From Bradyrhizobium sp. CB1717 (GTDB lineage Bacteria > Pseudomonadota > Alphaproteobacteria > Rhizobiales > Xanthobacteraceae), in the NCBI RefSeq assembly GCF_029714325.1, contig NZ_CP121666.1, forward strand, positions 62,001-126,000: a DNA stretch of 64,000 nucleotides, given 5' to 3'. Below are positions 38,245 to 48,233 of the stretch, piece after piece; the stretch's first letter is position 1, and the number at the start of each line of letters is the position of its first letter. Both the position numbers and the translations under genes were made by a program. The notes beneath the pieces are model-generated. The model did no database searches, was not told the DNA's origin, and saw nothing but the letters and a program-made list of their open reading frames with translations.

Positions 38245-39588
38245 CTATGCAGGAGGCGTGCCGTTGAGGGCGAGCACGTGGCCGGCGAGATATAGCGAAC
38301 CGGTGATCAGAATGCGCGGCGGCACCTCGTAAGCCAGCTTCGACAGGGCGCGCAGCGCGGCCTCGATGCCGGGCGCCATCTCGACGCGCATGCCGAGGCT
38401 GCGCGTCGCATCCGCGAGACGGTCGGCCGGCATCGCATTCTCGGTGTCGGGGATCGGCACCGCGATGATGTGGCGGGTGAGGCCGGCGAAATTGGCGAGA
38501 AAGCCTCGCGCATCCTTGTTGGCCATCATGCCCGCGATCACCACCAGCGGCCGCGACACCCGTTCTTCGAGATCGCCGAGTGCCGCGGCGGCAACGCGCC
38601 CGCCCTCGGCATTATGGCCTCCGTCGAGCCAGATCTCCGAGCCCTGCGGCCCCCACGAAAGCAGCTCGCCCGAAGTGAGGCGCTGCATCCGCGCCGGCCA
38701 TTCGGCACCGACGACGCCGGCCTCGAAGGCGGCCTGGTTGACCTTGAAGGTCGGAATTGCGCGCAACGTCGCGATCGCAAGACCGGCATTGTCGAACTGG
38801 TGGCGGCCGAACAGGCGCGGCGCGGCGAGATCCATCAGGCCGCGGTCGTCGGAGTAAACCAGCCGTCCGTGCTCGACATTGACGTGCCAGCTCTCGTTCG
38901 CGGCAAACAGCGGTGCGCGCATGCGCTTGGCCTGCCCCTCGATCACGGCCATCGCTTCCGGCGACTGCTCGGCCGAGATCACAGGCACGCCGCGCTTGAT
39001 GATCGCGGCCTTTTCGCCGGCGATCGATGTGAGCGTGTCCCCTAGGAAATCCATGTGGTCCATGCTGACCGGCGTGATCACGCAGGCCGCAGGCTGATCG
39101 ACCACGTTGGTCGAATCGAGCCGGCCGCCAAGGCCGACTTCGAGCAGCACGACGTCGGCCGGGTTCTGCGCGAACAGATGAAACGCCGCAGCGGTCTTCA
39201 GCTCGAACACGGTTGCGGCTTCGCCCGCATTGACGCGCTCGACCTCCTCCAGCGCGGCGCGCAGTTCGTCGTCGCTGACCAGCACGCCGCCACCGACGCG
39301 GCCAAGGCGAAAACATTCGTTGATGCGGACGAGATACGGCGAGGTGTAGGTGTGGACGCGCAGGCCAGCGGCCTCCAGCGTCGCGCGCAGATAGGCGACC
39401 GTCGAGCCCTTGCCGTTGGTGCCGGCGATGTGGATCACCGGCGGCAGCTTGCGTTCGGGGTGGCCGAGCCGCTCGAGCAGGCGGTGCATCCGCTCCAGCC
39501 CGAGATCGATGCGCTTCTGATGCAGGGCCGACAGCCGCCCGATCACTTCGTCGAGCGGTGTCTTTGCACTGTCAGAGGAGGCGTTCAC
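38245..39588 (-). CDS. folC: Dihydrofolate/folylpolyglutamate synthase FolC
   Basis: 447-residue Mur-ligase-family enzyme that makes dihydrofolate and extends the polyglutamate tail of folates. The ATP P-loop is [23 protein letters not shown] and the second Mur motif [26 protein letters not shown]; the C-terminal domain has [12 protein letters not shown]. The start is GTG, overlapping the accD stop (GTGA). The trpFBA-accD-folC order is a standard alphaproteobacterial operon linking tryptophan, fatty-acid and folate synthesis. Confidence 0.95.
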   Translation of the reverse strand: MNASSDSAKTPLDEVIGRLSALHQKRIDLGLERMHRLLERLGHPERKLPPVIHIAGTNGKGSTVAYLRATLEAAGLRVHTYTSPYLVRINECFRLGRVGGGVLVSDDELRAALEEVERVNAGEAATVFELKTAAAFHLFAQNPADVVLLEVGLGGRLDSTNVVDQPAACVITPVSMDHMDFLGDTLTSIAGEKAAIIKRGVPVISAEQSPEAMAVIEGQAKRMRAPLFAANESWHVNVEHGRLVYSDDRGLMDLAAPRLFGRHQFDNAGLAIATLRAIPTFKVNQAAFEAGVVGAEWPARMQRLTSGELLSWGPQGSEIWLDGGHNAEGGRVAAAALGDLEERVSRPLVVIAGMMANKDARGFLANFAGLTRHIIAVPIPDTENAMPADRLADATRSLGMRVEMAPGIEAALRALSKLAYEVPPRILITGSLYLAGHVLALNGTPPA

Positions 39589-40526
39589 GCGTGCGGCGCG
39601 GCCGGCGCCGTCTCGGCGGCCGATACGATCTGCGCCGGGCTCGTCACCGGCTGCGCTGGCTTCGATGCGCCTTCCTGAGCCGGCGCCTTGGTCAGCAGGC
39701 GGCAGAGCCGCGCCAGGGTCGGGCGCAGATCGTGCCTATGCACGACCATGTCGACCATGCCGTGTTCCTTCAGGTACTCGGCGCGCTGGAAACCCTCAGG
39801 CAGTTTCTCGCGGATGGTCTGCTCGATCACGCGCGCGCCGGCAAAACCGATCAGCGCGCCGGGCTCGGCGATCTGCACGTCGCCGAGCATAGCGTAGGAG
39901 GCGGTGACGCCGCCGGTGGTCGGGTTGGTCAGCACGACGATGTAGGGCAGCTTTGCCTCGCGCAGCATCTGCACCGCGACGGTGGTGCGCGGCATCTGCA
40001 TCAGCGACAAGATGCCTTCCTGCATGCGCGCGCCGCCGGATGCGGCGAACACGATGAAGGGCGATTTCTTCTCGACTGCGAGCTCCAGCCCACGCACGAT
40101 GGCCTCGCCCGCGGCCATGCCGAGCGAGCCGCCCATGAAATCGAAATCCTGCACGGCGACGACGACGGCGGCGCCTTCGAGCTTGCCGTAGCCGACCTTG
40201 ATCGCGTCGTTGAGGTTGGTGCGCGCCCGCGCATCCTTGATGCGGTCGACGTATTTCTTCTCGTCGCGGAACTTGAGCGGATCAGGCGAGACCTCGGGCA
40301 GCGCGACGTCGTACCAGGTCTCGTTGTCGAAGATCGACTTCAGACGCGCCACCGAGTTCATGCGCATGTGGTAGTTCGAGCCGGGGATGACGAACTGGTT
40401 GGCCTCGACGTCCTTGTAGAACACGAGCTGTCCGGAATCCGGGCACTTGATCCAAAGATTCTCCGGCGTCTCCCGCCGCAGCATGTTGCGGATCTTCGGC
40501 CGGACCACATTGGTAAGCCAGTTCAT
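39585..40526 (-). CDS. accD: Acetyl-CoA carboxylase carboxyltransferase beta subunit AccD
   Basis: 313 residues; makes malonyl-CoA with AccA, AccB and AccC. The carboxyltransferase core reads [30 protein letters not shown] (oxyanion/CoA site) and [28 protein letters not shown]. The N-terminal zinc ribbon is degenerate: where E. coli has Cys27, Cys30, Cys46 and Cys49, this protein has Cys28, Ser31, Ile47 and Ser50 ([10 protein letters not shown] ... [11 protein letters not shown]). It therefore probably binds no zinc, a change also recalled for other rhizobial AccD proteins. It overlaps folC by 4 bases. Confidence 0.95.
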   Translation of the reverse strand: MNWLTNVVRPKIRNMLRRETPENLWIKCPDSGQLVFYKDVEANQFVIPGSNYHMRMNSVARLKSIFDNETWYDVALPEVSPDPLKFRDEKKYVDRIKDARARTNLNDAIKVGYGKLEGAAVVVAVQDFDFMGGSLGMAAGEAIVRGLELAVEKKSPFIVFAASGGARMQEGILSLMQMPRTTVAVQMLREAKLPYIVVLTNPTTGGVTASYAMLGDVQIAEPGALIGFAGARVIEQTIREKLPEGFQRAEYLKEHGMVDMVVHRHDLRPTLARLCRLLTKAPAQEGASKPAQPVTSPAQIVSAAETAPAAPHA

Positions 40527-40575
40527 GGTTTGCTCCGATGTGCGATCCCGCTGGGAATCGCCTGAAGGAATATAT

Positions 40576-40605
40576 GGCGGCCGGGCCCCTGCCCGGCAAG
40601 CCGCC
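40576..40605. promoter_or_regulatory. GC-rich hairpin between trpA and accD
   Basis: An interrupted stem, GGCGG-CCGGGC / GCCCGG-CCGCC with a CCCT loop and a CAAG bulge, sits in the 110-bp gap between the trpA stop and the accD start. No U-tract follows on the minus-strand transcript, so it is more likely a transcript-stabilising or attenuating hairpin than a full terminator. Confidence 0.4.
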
Positions 40606-40636
40606 GTGTCGCCCGCCCCGGAAGCGGAATTATGAC

Positions 40637-41473
40637 CTATTCCGCCGCCTGTTTCGCACCCTTGACGCCCTGGGCCAGGGCCGCCGTCAGCTCTGCGACG
40701 GCGTTAACGGTCTTGGCGGTCGCACGCCCCTCGGCGTCGAGGCTGTTCTTGAGCGCATCCACCAGCGCGGTGCCGACCACCGAACCATCGGCCTTCTCGG
40801 CAATGGCGCGCGCCGCCTCCGGCGTGCGGATGCCAAAACCAACGCAGATCGGCAGCTTGGTATGCCGCTTGATGCGCGCGACAGCTTCGCCAACGGCATT
40901 GGCGTCTGCCGCCGCTGCACCGGTGATGCCGGCGATAGAGACGTAATAGACAAAGCCTGATGTGTTCGCGAGCACCGCGGGCAGGCGCTTGTCGTCGGTG
41001 GTCGGGGTCGCGAGGCGAATGAAGTTCAGACCCACCTTCAGCGCGGGAATGCAGAGCTCATCGTCTTCCTCCGGCGGCAAATCGACGATGATCAGGCCGT
41101 CAACGCCTGATGTCTTGGCATCAGCCAAAAACTTGTCGACGCCGTAAATGTAGATCGGATTGTAATAGCCCATCAGCACCAGCGGCGTGACGTTGTCGTC
41201 CTTGCGGAAGTCGCGCACCAGTTCCAGCGTCTTCTTCAAGGTCATGCCGACCTTGAGCGCGCGCAGACCTGCGGCCTGAATCGAGGGACCATCCGCCATC
41301 GGATCGGTGAAGGGAATGCCGAGTTCGATGACGTCGGCGCCTGCCTTGGGCAGCGCCTTGACGATCTCGAGCGACGTTGTGAGATCGGGATCGCCGGCCA
41401 TCACATAGGTGACGAAGGCCGAGCGGCCCTGCTTCTTCAACTCGGCAAAACGGGTATCGATACGCGTGGTCAC
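40637..41473 (-). CDS. trpA: Tryptophan synthase alpha subunit
   Basis: 278 residues from a GTG start at 41473. TrpA splits indole-3-glycerol phosphate to indole and glyceraldehyde-3-phosphate. The family signature [21 protein letters not shown] holds the catalytic Glu, and Asp is in [11 protein letters not shown]; the phosphate loop is VGFGIRTPE and [13 protein letters not shown] longer open frame runs upstream inside trpB but lacks TrpA character. The GTG start overlaps the trpB stop (GTGA). Confidence 0.95.
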   Translation of the reverse strand: MTTRIDTRFAELKKQGRSAFVTYVMAGDPDLTTSLEIVKALPKAGADVIELGIPFTDPMADGPSIQAAGLRALKVGMTLKKTLELVRDFRKDDNVTPLVLMGYYNPIYIYGVDKFLADAKTSGVDGLIIVDLPPEEDDELCIPALKVGLNFIRLATPTTDDKRLPAVLANTSGFVYYVSIAGITGAAAADANAVGEAVARIKRHTKLPICVGFGIRTPEAARAIAEKADGSVVGTALVDALKNSLDAEGRATAKTVNAVAELTAALAQGVKGAKQAAE

Positions 41474-42684
41474 TTCTTGCCCCTCAGGATGTCGCCGACC
41501 TGCGGGACGTCCTTGTCGCCGCGGCCGGAGAGATTGACGACCATCAGGTGATCTTTCGGCCGCTTCGGTGCGAGCTCCATCACCTTGGCGATGGCATGCG
41601 CCGGTTCGAGCGCGGGGATGATGCCTTCGAGCCTCGACAGCAGCTGGAACGCAGCGAGCGCCTCGTCGTCGGTCGCGGAGAGATAATTGACGCGGCCGAC
41701 CTCGTGCAGCCAGGAATGCTCGGGGCCGATGCCGGGATAGTCGAGGCCGGCGGAGATCGAATGCGCGTCCTGGATCTGGCCGTCCGCATCCATCAAGAGA
41801 TAAGTGCGGTTGCCATGGAGCACGCCGGGGCGGCCGCCCGCGATCGACGCCGCATGCAGCTGCGTGAGCCCGTGGCCGGCCGCTTCGACGCCGAAGATCT
41901 CGACCGAGGAATCGTCGAGGAACGGATGGAACAGGCCCATCGCGTTCGAGCCGCCGCCGATGCAGGCGACCAGCGAGTCCGGCAGGCGGCCTTCGATCTC
42001 CTGCATCTGCGCCTTGGTCTCGTTGCCGATGATGGACTGGAAGTCGCGCACCAGCGTCGGATAGGGATGCGGTCCCGCCACCGTGCCGATGCAATAGAAC
42101 GTGTTGTGCACGTTGGTGACCCAATCGCGCAGCGCCTCGTTCATGGCGTCCTTCAGCGTGCGGGTCCCGGACTGCACCGGGACCACCGTTGCGCCCAGCA
42201 TCTCCATGCGGATGACGTTGGGCTGCTGCCGCTCGACGTCGACGGCGCCCATATAGACCACGCATTCGAGGCCAAAGCGCGCGCACAGCGTCGCGGTGGC
42301 GACGCCATGCTGGCCCGCGCCGGTCTCGGCGATGATGCGCTTCTTGCCCATGCGCCGCGCCAGCATGATCTGGCCGAGCACGTTGTTCACCTTGTGCGAG
42401 CCGGTGTGGTTGAGCTCTTCGCGCTTCAGATAGATCTTGGCGCCGCCGAGATGCTCAGTCAGACGTTCCGCGAAATACAGCGGCGAGGGCCGGCCGACAT
42501 AGTTCTTGAGATAGCCGTTCATCTCGGCCTGGAAGGCCGGATCGGCCTTGGCCGCGGTGTACGCCTTCTCCAGATCGAGGATCAGCGGCATCAAGGTTTC
42601 GGCGACGAAGCGTCCGCCGAAGATGCCGAAATGACCGCGCTCGTCGGGGCCGCTGCGATAGGAATTGGGTTTGGCGATGTTCAT
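41470..42684 (-). CDS. trpB: Tryptophan synthase beta subunit
   Basis: 404-residue PLP enzyme that joins indole and serine to tryptophan. The PLP lysine is in [30 protein letters not shown] and the phosphate-binding Gly-rich loop [10 protein letters not shown] are clear. Length and start ([31 protein letters not shown]) are typical. The ATG overlaps the trpF stop (ATGA), and the stop overlaps the trpA GTG, so trpF-trpB-trpA is a tightly coupled unit. Confidence 0.97.
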   Translation of the reverse strand: MNIAKPNSYRSGPDERGHFGIFGGRFVAETLMPLILDLEKAYTAAKADPAFQAEMNGYLKNYVGRPSPLYFAERLTEHLGGAKIYLKREELNHTGSHKVNNVLGQIMLARRMGKKRIIAETGAGQHGVATATLCARFGLECVVYMGAVDVERQQPNVIRMEMLGATVVPVQSGTRTLKDAMNEALRDWVTNVHNTFYCIGTVAGPHPYPTLVRDFQSIIGNETKAQMQEIEGRLPDSLVACIGGGSNAMGLFHPFLDDSSVEIFGVEAAGHGLTQLHAASIAGGRPGVLHGNRTYLLMDADGQIQDAHSISAGLDYPGIGPEHSWLHEVGRVNYLSATDDEALAAFQLLSRLEGIIPALEPAHAIAKVMELAPKRPKDHLMVVNLSGRGDKDVPQVGDILRGKK

Positions 42685-43352
42685 CGAACGCTCAACTCTT
42701 GACTTGCATCTTGGGTAGCGCGCGCGGCGCGAATGAAGGCCTTGATCATCTCGGGGTCCTTGACGCCAGGGGCGCTCTCGACACCGGAGGACACGTCGAC
42801 GCCACCGGCGCCGGTGACGCGAAGCGCTTCCGCGACGTTGTCGGCGTGCAGCCCGCCCGAGACCATGTAGGGCAGTTTCAGATCGAGATTTTCCAGCAGG
42901 TGCCAGTCGAAGGGCGCGCCGAGGCCACCGGGACGGGTCGCGTCTTTCGGCGCACGGGCATCGAACAGGATGCGGTCGGCGACCGCGGCATAGCCGGGCA
43001 GCACGGCAAGATCGGCGGCGATTGCGACCGGCACGGCCTTCATCACCGGGCGGCCGTACTTCTGCTTGATGTCGCGCAGCCGGGCGACGCTCTCCTTGCC
43101 GTGGAGCTGGAAAATATCCGGCGAGAGCGCGTCCATGATGTTGTCGAGCGTGGCGTCGTCGGCATCGACCGTGAGCGCCACTTTAAGCGCGCGCTGCTTC
43201 ACCTGCCGGCCAAGGTCCCGGCCAAGCTCCAAAGAGAGATGTCGGGGCGACGGCGGAAAGAACACGAACCCCACCATGTCGGCGCCGGCGTCGAGCGCTG
43301 TTTGAAGCGTCTCGCGCGTGGACAGGCCGCAGATTTTGACGAGCAGGGACAT
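42681..43352 (-). CDS. trpF: Phosphoribosylanthranilate isomerase
   Basis: 223-residue TIM barrel catalysing the Amadori rearrangement of phosphoribosylanthranilate, third step of the tryptophan branch. The catalytic Cys is in [10 protein letters not shown] near residue 8 and the Asp is in [10 protein letters not shown] near residue 130; [12 protein letters not shown] and the C-terminal [16 protein letters not shown] complete the phosphate site. It opens the trpFBA-accD-folC operon. trpC, trpD and trpE are not in this window. Confidence 0.95.
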   Translation of the reverse strand: MSLLVKICGLSTRETLQTALDAGADMVGFVFFPPSPRHLSLELGRDLGRQVKQRALKVALTVDADDATLDNIMDALSPDIFQLHGKESVARLRDIKQKYGRPVMKAVPVAIAADLAVLPGYAAVADRILFDARAPKDATRPGGLGAPFDWHLLENLDLKLPYMVSGGLHADNVAEALRVTGAGGVDVSSGVESAPGVKDPEMIKAFIRAARATQDASQELSVR

Positions 43353-43417
43353 GGTCTCGAAGCGGGTAGCGGCCGCAGGGTGCGGCCGGAAAACGGGGTT
43401 TTCGGTCGGGGCCGCTT

Positions 43418-43810
43418 CTACAACGTCGCGCGCTGCTTGTCTCGCCCGATGGGCCCGTAAAGGCCGACCCCGGAGGGAACGGGAAGCCGCTGCGCCTCGG
43501 GTCTTGCCGCGGTCACCTGAGCGCGCAGATCGGCCAGTTCGCCCCGCGCAGCCCTGGCATCGGCCTCGTGCCGGCGCGCGGCCCGCCGCCAGTGCCGCTG
43601 CGCGAGCCAGACCGCACAGCCGCCCGCCACGACGCCCAGCGCCGCCACCAGGATCAGGAGCAGGAACAGCGGCATTGTGGCCGAGAACGAGGGGTCGTCG
43701 GAGATCAAGGGATCGAAGGAGACCGTGACGAAATGCCGGTTGGCCACCGCAAAGGTCACCAGGATCAGGGCCAGCGGAATCACGATCAGCGCGGTCAGGA
43801 ACTTTCGCAT
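43418..43810 (-). CDS. LapA/DUF1049-type inner-membrane protein
   Basis: 130 residues with two membrane helices: FLTALIVIPLALILVTFAVAN (about 4-24) and PLFLLLILVAALGVVAGGCAVWLAQ (about 46-70), with the loop FDPLISDDPSFSATM between them. A charged, Ala/Arg-rich helical tail follows. This matches the DUF1049 (LapA/YciS) layout, in E. coli a lipopolysaccharide-assembly partner. The start at 43810 (MRKFLTALI) is chosen because the upstream in-frame ATG adds eight residues before the helix. It lies between ihfB and trpF on the same strand, a common order. Confidence 0.82.
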   Translation of the reverse strand: MRKFLTALIVIPLALILVTFAVANRHFVTVSFDPLISDDPSFSATMPLFLLLILVAALGVVAGGCAVWLAQRHWRRAARRHEADARAARGELADLRAQVTAARPEAQRLPVPSGVGLYGPIGRDKQRATL

Positions 43811-43881
43811 CTCGCTTCGCTCGCCTTGAATCAAGCTGCCGGCCGCGTCTTGTGCAGCCGCGAAAAACCCTGGCGCCGGCC

Positions 43882-44187
43882 TCAGTCCGGCGCGCCGGGA
43901 TCCGGATGGTCGCGGTTCAACCGCTCGCGCATTTCCTTGCCCGTCTTGAAGAACGGAACGCTCTTCTGGTCGACGGGCACATGGGCGCCAGTGCGTGGAT
44001 TGCGCCCGGCGCGCGCCGGGCGATGCTTGACCGAGAAGGCACCGAAGCCGCGCAGCTCGACGCGGTCACCGCGTGCGAGGGCCGCTACGATCTCTTCGAG
44101 AATCGCATTCACAATGTTCTCGACATCCCGCTGGTACAGATGCGGGTTGTGCTCGGCGATACGCTGAACAAGTTCGGATTTGATCAT
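43882..44187 (-). CDS. ihfB: Integration host factor beta subunit
   Basis: 101-residue DNA-bending HU/IHF-family protein. [37 protein letters not shown], then the beta-arm [43 protein letters not shown] with the GRNPRTG tip that intercalates DNA. The [10 protein letters not shown] segment marks the IHF beta rather than HU. It acts as heterodimer with IhfA in transcription (including sigma-54 promoters), replication and recombination. A TTGACA hexamer at 44236-44231 on the minus strand may be its -35 element. Confidence 0.93.
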   Translation of the reverse strand: MIKSELVQRIAEHNPHLYQRDVENIVNAILEEIVAALARGDRVELRGFGAFSVKHRPARAGRNPRTGAHVPVDQKSVPFFKTGKEMRERLNRDHPDPGAPD

Positions 44188-44358
44188 CGAGAGATAGGAC
44201 CCGGAAGCGTGCGGATGACCATTTCCGTGAAAATACCGTGATCTGTCAAGACGCTAAATCAAGGTTGAGCGTCGTGAAAGTGCGTGACAAATGCCGAAAA
44301 AGCGGGCTGCCCCGACACTCGCAGTGCGAGAAAAACTTCGGGAACTCGCCCGCCCCCG

Positions 44359-45339
44359 TCAGTTCGATGCGGCCGGCTGCCACAACGCCAGCATTCCATC
44401 CATTCCGAGGCGGTCGACCGCCTGCGCGACGCCGGTTTGCCCGATTTGATGCGCGATCGAGCCCAAACCAAGCGCTTCCAGCGTGACGGCGGCTGCAGTC
44501 TTGAGGAACGGCAGATCGCCAAAGCGCGGCTGGAGCTTGTAATCGCGAACGGGAAGTCCCTTCTTGACGCCCTTCTGCTCGACCAGCCAGGTCACCGCAG
44601 CCTTCTCGTCGCCGATCTGGTCGATCAGCTTGAGATCGATTGCCTGGCGTCCGGTGAAGACGCGGCCGTCAGCCACTTTTTCGAGCTGTGCGTCATCCAT
44701 GCCACGCCGTTCCTTCACCAGTCCCTTGAACCAGGCGTAGGAGTCCTTCACCAGCGCATCGAGTGCGGCGCGCGCTTCGGGGCTTGTCGGCTCGTATCCG
44801 TTGGGCGCAGCCTTCAGCGGCGAGGATTTCACCTCCTCGACCTTGACGCCGATGGTCTTCAAGAGCTCGGTGACGTTGGGGTACTGGAACAGCACGCCGA
44901 TCGAGCCGACCAGCGAGCTCTGCTGGGCGATGATGTGATCGCTCGCGATCGCCGTGATGTAGCCGCCGGAGGCGGCGAGACCTTCGACCACGACGACGAG
45001 CGGCTTCTTCGCCTTGAGCCGCACGAGCGAGTCATAGAGCTGCTCGGAGCCGGCGGTGGTGCCGCCCGGCGAATTGATGTGAACGATGACGGCGGCGGCC
45101 TGCGAATTCTCCAGCCGCTCCAGCGCCTGCGTGCGATCGGAATCGCTGCGGATCAGTCCTTCGATCTGGACCCGCGCGATCGAGCCGGCGGATGCGAACG
45201 TGCCGCGCGCACCGGGTGTCGCGATCAGCGCAAAGCTCGCAATCGCCGCAATCGCAATGAGCGCGGCCATGACGCGCCAGAACGTCAGCTTGCGGCGGAT
45301 CCTGCGGCGATCGACGATGATGTCCGAATCGAGCGACAT
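44359..45339 (-). CDS. sppA: Signal peptide peptidase SppA (short, 36K type)
   Basis: 326-residue inner-membrane serine protease that degrades released signal peptides. One N-terminal membrane helix (RVMAALIAIAAIASFALIA, residues 22-40) anchors it. The catalytic Ser124 is in EGLAASGGYITA and the general-base Lys176 in KSSPLKAAPN, the Ser-Lys dyad spacing of single-domain SppA. INSPGGTTAGSEQLY precedes it. It probably has its own promoter; ihfB lies downstream after 171 bp on the same strand, a standard pairing. Confidence 0.93.
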   Translation of the reverse strand: MSLDSDIIVDRRRIRRKLTFWRVMAALIAIAAIASFALIATPGARGTFASAGSIARVQIEGLIRSDSDRTQALERLENSQAAAVIVHINSPGGTTAGSEQLYDSLVRLKAKKPLVVVVEGLAASGGYITAIASDHIIAQQSSLVGSIGVLFQYPNVTELLKTIGVKVEEVKSSPLKAAPNGYEPTSPEARAALDALVKDSYAWFKGLVKERRGMDDAQLEKVADGRVFTGRQAIDLKLIDQIGDEKAAVTWLVEQKGVKKGLPVRDYKLQPRFGDLPFLKTAAAVTLEALGLGSIAHQIGQTGVAQAVDRLGMDGMLALWQPAASN

Positions 45340-45453
45340 CGGAATATCTCCAAATGAAAGGCCAGAGGCGTTGTGCCGTCACAACGTAAGCATTGGCTTG
45401 TCTGGATACATCAATTGCGGCGCAATTTGAAGAAATGAAGGCTTGGAAACCCT

Positions 45454-45541
45454 CGTAGCCCGGATGGAGCGAAGCGTAATCCGGGGCCTTCACGTCGCGG
45501 AAAGACTTTCCCGGATTGCGCTGCGCTCCATCCGGGCTACG
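45454..45541. repeat. Dispersed palindrome, GTAGCCCGGATGGAGCG family, copy 3
   Basis: 88 bp between sppA and rpsA with ends CGTAGCCCGGATGGAGCGAA and GCGCTCCATCCGGGCTACG. It is closest to copy 1 (37305). The rpsA terminator follows 24 bp on. Confidence 0.9.
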
Positions 45542-45564
45542 GGCAATACGGGCGCCAAGCCAAA

Positions 45565-45593
45565 CAAAAAAGCCCCGGCTTGCGCCGGGGCTT
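45565..45593 (-). terminator. Rho-independent terminator of rpsA
   Basis: On the minus strand a perfect 10-bp stem AAGCCCCGGC / GCCGGGGCTT with a 4-base loop (GCAA when read as RNA) is followed by a run of T (A-run at 45565-45571 on the plus strand). It lies 28 bases after the rpsA stop. Confidence 0.92.
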
Positions 45594-45620
45594 CGATTGC
45601 CAGCGAAACGGAAGTTTCGC

Positions 45621-47327
45621 TTACTTGTTGTCGCGGTTCTTGAGCGCGGTGCCCAGGATGTCGCCCAGCGTCGCACCCGAATCCGAGGAGCCGTACTGCG
45701 CGATGGCTTCCTTCTCTTCGGCGACTTCGAGCGCCTTGATCGACACCTGGACCTTGCGGGCCTTCTTGTCGAACTGGATCACGCGGGCATCGACCTTCTC
45801 GCCGACGGCGAAGCGTTCGGCGCGCTGGTCGTTGCGGTCACGGGCGAGCTCCGAGCGCTTGATGAAGGTGGTGAAGTCGGTACCGGCGATCTTCACCTCG
45901 ATACCGCTCTCCTTCACTTCGAGCACTTCGCAGGTCACGACCGCGCCCTTCTTGACATCGCCCGGCTCGGCGAAGGGGTCGCCTTCGAGCTGCTTGATGC
46001 CAAGCGAGATACGCTCCTTCTCGACGTCCACATCGAGCACCACGGCCTTCACCATGTCGCCCTTCTTGTAGTTGTCGATCACCTGCTCGCCCGGAAGCTT
46101 CCAGTCGAGGTCGGAGAGGTGGACCATGCCGTCGACGTCGCCCTCGAGACCCAGGAACAGACCGAACTCGGTCTTGTTCTTGACCTCGCCCTCGACCACC
46201 GACCCGGTCGGGTGACCTTCGACGAAGACCTCCCAGGGGTTGCGCATGGTCTGCTTGAGGCCGAGCGAGATGCGGCGCTTGACGGAATCGACTTCCAGCA
46301 CCTGCACGTCGACTTCCTGCGAGGTCGACACGATCTTGCCGGGGTGCATGTTCTTCTTGGTCCACGACATCTCGGAGACGTGGATCAGGCCTTCGATGCC
46401 CGGCTCGAGCTCGACGAACGCACCGTAGTCGGTGATGTTGGTGACGCGGCCGGTGAAGCGGGCACCCAGCGGGTACTTGGCTTCGATGCCCTGCCACGGA
46501 TCGTCCAGCAGCTGCTTCATGCCCAGCGAGATGCGGTGCGTCTCGTGGTTGATCTTGATGATCTTGACCTTCACGGTCTGGCCGATCGAGAGCACCTCGG
46601 TCGGATGGTTGACGCGGCGCCACGCGATGTCGGTGACGTGCAGCAGGCCGTCGATGCCGCCGAGGTCAACGAACGCACCGTAATCGGTGATGTTCTTGAC
46701 CACGCCGTCGATCACCTGACCCTCTTCGAGGTTCTGTACCAGCTCCTGACGCTGCTCGGCGCGGGTCTCTTCGAGAACCGTGCGGCGAGACACGACGATG
46801 TTGCCGCGGCGGCGGTCCATCTTGAGGATCTGGAACGGCTGCGAGTTGTTCATCAGCGGCGCAACGTCGCGGATCGGACGGATGTCGACCTGCGAGCGCG
46901 GCAGGAAGGCCACGGCACCGTCGAGGTCGACGGTGAAGCCGCCCTTGACCTGGTTGAAGATGACGCCGTTGACCTTTTCGTTGTTCTGGAACGCCTTCTC
47001 GAGCTTGCCCCAGCTCTCTTCGCGGCGCGCCTTGTCGCGCGACAGCACGGCTTCGCCGAGGGCGTTCTCGATGCGATCGAGGAACACTTCCACCTCGTCG
47101 CCGACCTTGATCTCACTGTCACGGCCGGGGCCGGAAAATTCGCGAAGGGCAACGCGGCCCTCGGTCTTCAGGCCGACGTCGATGACGGCCATGTCCTTTT
47201 CAATTGCAACCACCTTGCCCTTGACGACGGAGCTTTCCTGCAGGTTGCCACCTGCGAAGGACTCGTCGAGCATCGCGGCGAAATCGTCACGCGACGGGCT
47301 ATAGGTATCAGCAGAAGTCGAAGCCAT
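45621..47327 (-). CDS. rpsA: 30S ribosomal protein S1
   Basis: 568 residues, the normal length for alphaproteobacterial S1. Six S1 OB-fold repeats are visible from their hallmark strands: GKVVAIEKDMAVIDVGLKTEG, GVIFNQVKGGFTVDLDGAVAFLP, GVVKNITDYGAFVDLGGIDGLLHVTDIAWRR, GRVTNITDYGAFVELEPGIEGLIHVSEMSW, GEVKNKTEFGLFLGLEGDVDGMVHLSDLDW and the last near CEVLEVKESGIEVKIAG. It binds mRNA leaders and brings them to the 30S subunit. The ATG at 47327 (GGAG ribosome site) begins ASTSADTYSPSRDDFAAML; the extension to 47405 is not family-like. It is downstream of cmk on the same strand, the conserved cmk-rpsA order. Confidence 0.97.
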   Translation of the reverse strand: MASTSADTYSPSRDDFAAMLDESFAGGNLQESSVVKGKVVAIEKDMAVIDVGLKTEGRVALREFSGPGRDSEIKVGDEVEVFLDRIENALGEAVLSRDKARREESWGKLEKAFQNNEKVNGVIFNQVKGGFTVDLDGAVAFLPRSQVDIRPIRDVAPLMNNSQPFQILKMDRRRGNIVVSRRTVLEETRAEQRQELVQNLEEGQVIDGVVKNITDYGAFVDLGGIDGLLHVTDIAWRRVNHPTEVLSIGQTVKVKIIKINHETHRISLGMKQLLDDPWQGIEAKYPLGARFTGRVTNITDYGAFVELEPGIEGLIHVSEMSWTKKNMHPGKIVSTSQEVDVQVLEVDSVKRRISLGLKQTMRNPWEVFVEGHPTGSVVEGEVKNKTEFGLFLGLEGDVDGMVHLSDLDWKLPGEQVIDNYKKGDMVKAVVLDVDVEKERISLGIKQLEGDPFAEPGDVKKGAVVTCEVLEVKESGIEVKIAGTDFTTFIKRSELARDRNDQRAERFAVGEKVDARVIQFDKKARKVQVSIKALEVAEEKEAIAQYGSSDSGATLGDILGTALKNRDNK

Positions 47328-47594
47328 TTGTTCTCCAGTTGCGGAAGTCTTGCCGGCCGTTGGGTTCATGGGCGCATCGCACACGCAGTGTCGGAAGGTC
47401 CGCAAAACCTTCGAGCGACCGCTCGCTGCTCCGGCCTCAAAGGCGGAACAGCGGAAGCGGGCCGGCTGAGCCCGCGCGTTCGATACGTGAAAATCTTATG
47501 TCCGGAGCCTGGATCGCGCCGGCCCCAAAACAGGGACCGGAAGTATCGACCTCAAAGAGCGGGAGCGGGCGCTTCCTCCAATGACGGCTGCGGC

Positions 47595-48233
47595 TTAACC
47601 CCGCGACCGGCCCGCTCGGACGGCCTCGATAATGTCGATGGCGGCCCGGACGCCGCCTTCTATATCCAGTTGGGAGTTATCTAGCAAGTAAGCATCCGAG
47701 GCCGGTTTTAAAGGCGCAATCGGCCGGTTCTTGTCGCGTTCGTCGCGCCGGATGATGTCGGCGAGCACGGCTGCCTCATCGGCCTCCTCGCCCCTGGCTT
47801 TGGCCTCCATGGTGCGGCGGCGCGCGCGCACCCTGGGGTCGGCCACAACGAAGATCTTCACGTCGGCATGAGGGCAGATCACGGTTCCAATATCCCGGCC
47901 GTCGAGCACGGCGCCGGGCGGATCGGCGGCGAATTGCCGCTGGAAATTGACCAGGACCTCGCGAACCCTCGGGATCGCCGAGACGATCGAGGCGCCCTCG
48001 CCGGCCTCCTGGGTCTTCAGGGCGGGATTGCCGAACTTTTCGGGATCGAGCTCCAAGGCGGCCTGCACCGCGGCCGCCTCGTCCCGGAGATCATGACCGG
48101 ACTGCATCAGGGCATAGGCGACCGCGCGATAGATCACGCCGGTATCGAGATGACGATAGCCGTAATGGTGGGCGAGACGCTTGCCGAGCGTCCCCTTGCC
48201 CGAGGCCGCGGGCCCGTCGATGGCGATAATCAT
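47595..48233 (-). CDS. cmk: Cytidylate kinase
   Basis: 212-residue P-loop kinase that phosphorylates CMP and dCMP. The P-loop is [20 protein letters not shown]; the CMP-binding region has [17 protein letters not shown] and the catalytic [19 protein letters not shown]. The ATG at 48233 gives this canonical N-terminus; a long frame continuing upstream to 49337 is the aroA shadow. The start overlaps the aroA stop by 4 bases (ATGA), giving aroA-cmk-rpsA. Confidence 0.95.
   Translation of the reverse strand: MIIAIDGPAASGKGTLGKRLAHHYGYRHLDTGVIYRAVAYALMQSGHDLRDEAAAVQAALELDPEKFGNPALKTQEAGEGASIVSAIPRVREVLVNFQRQFAADPPGAVLDGRDIGTVICPHADVKIFVVADPRVRARRRTMEAKARGEEADEAAVLADIIRRDERDKNRPIAPLKPASDAYLLDNSQLDIEGGVRAAIDIIEAVRAGRSRG

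Noticed and set aside
41474..42286. Upstream extension of the trpA reading frame
   Set aside because: It lies inside trpB in another frame; the GTG at 41473 overlapping the trpB stop is the natural start.
45516..47684. 722-codon plus-strand open frame across rpsA
   Set aside because: It is the antisense shadow of rpsA, which has six clear S1 domains, a ribosome site and a terminator; the shadow product shows no domain and crosses the repeat at 45454.
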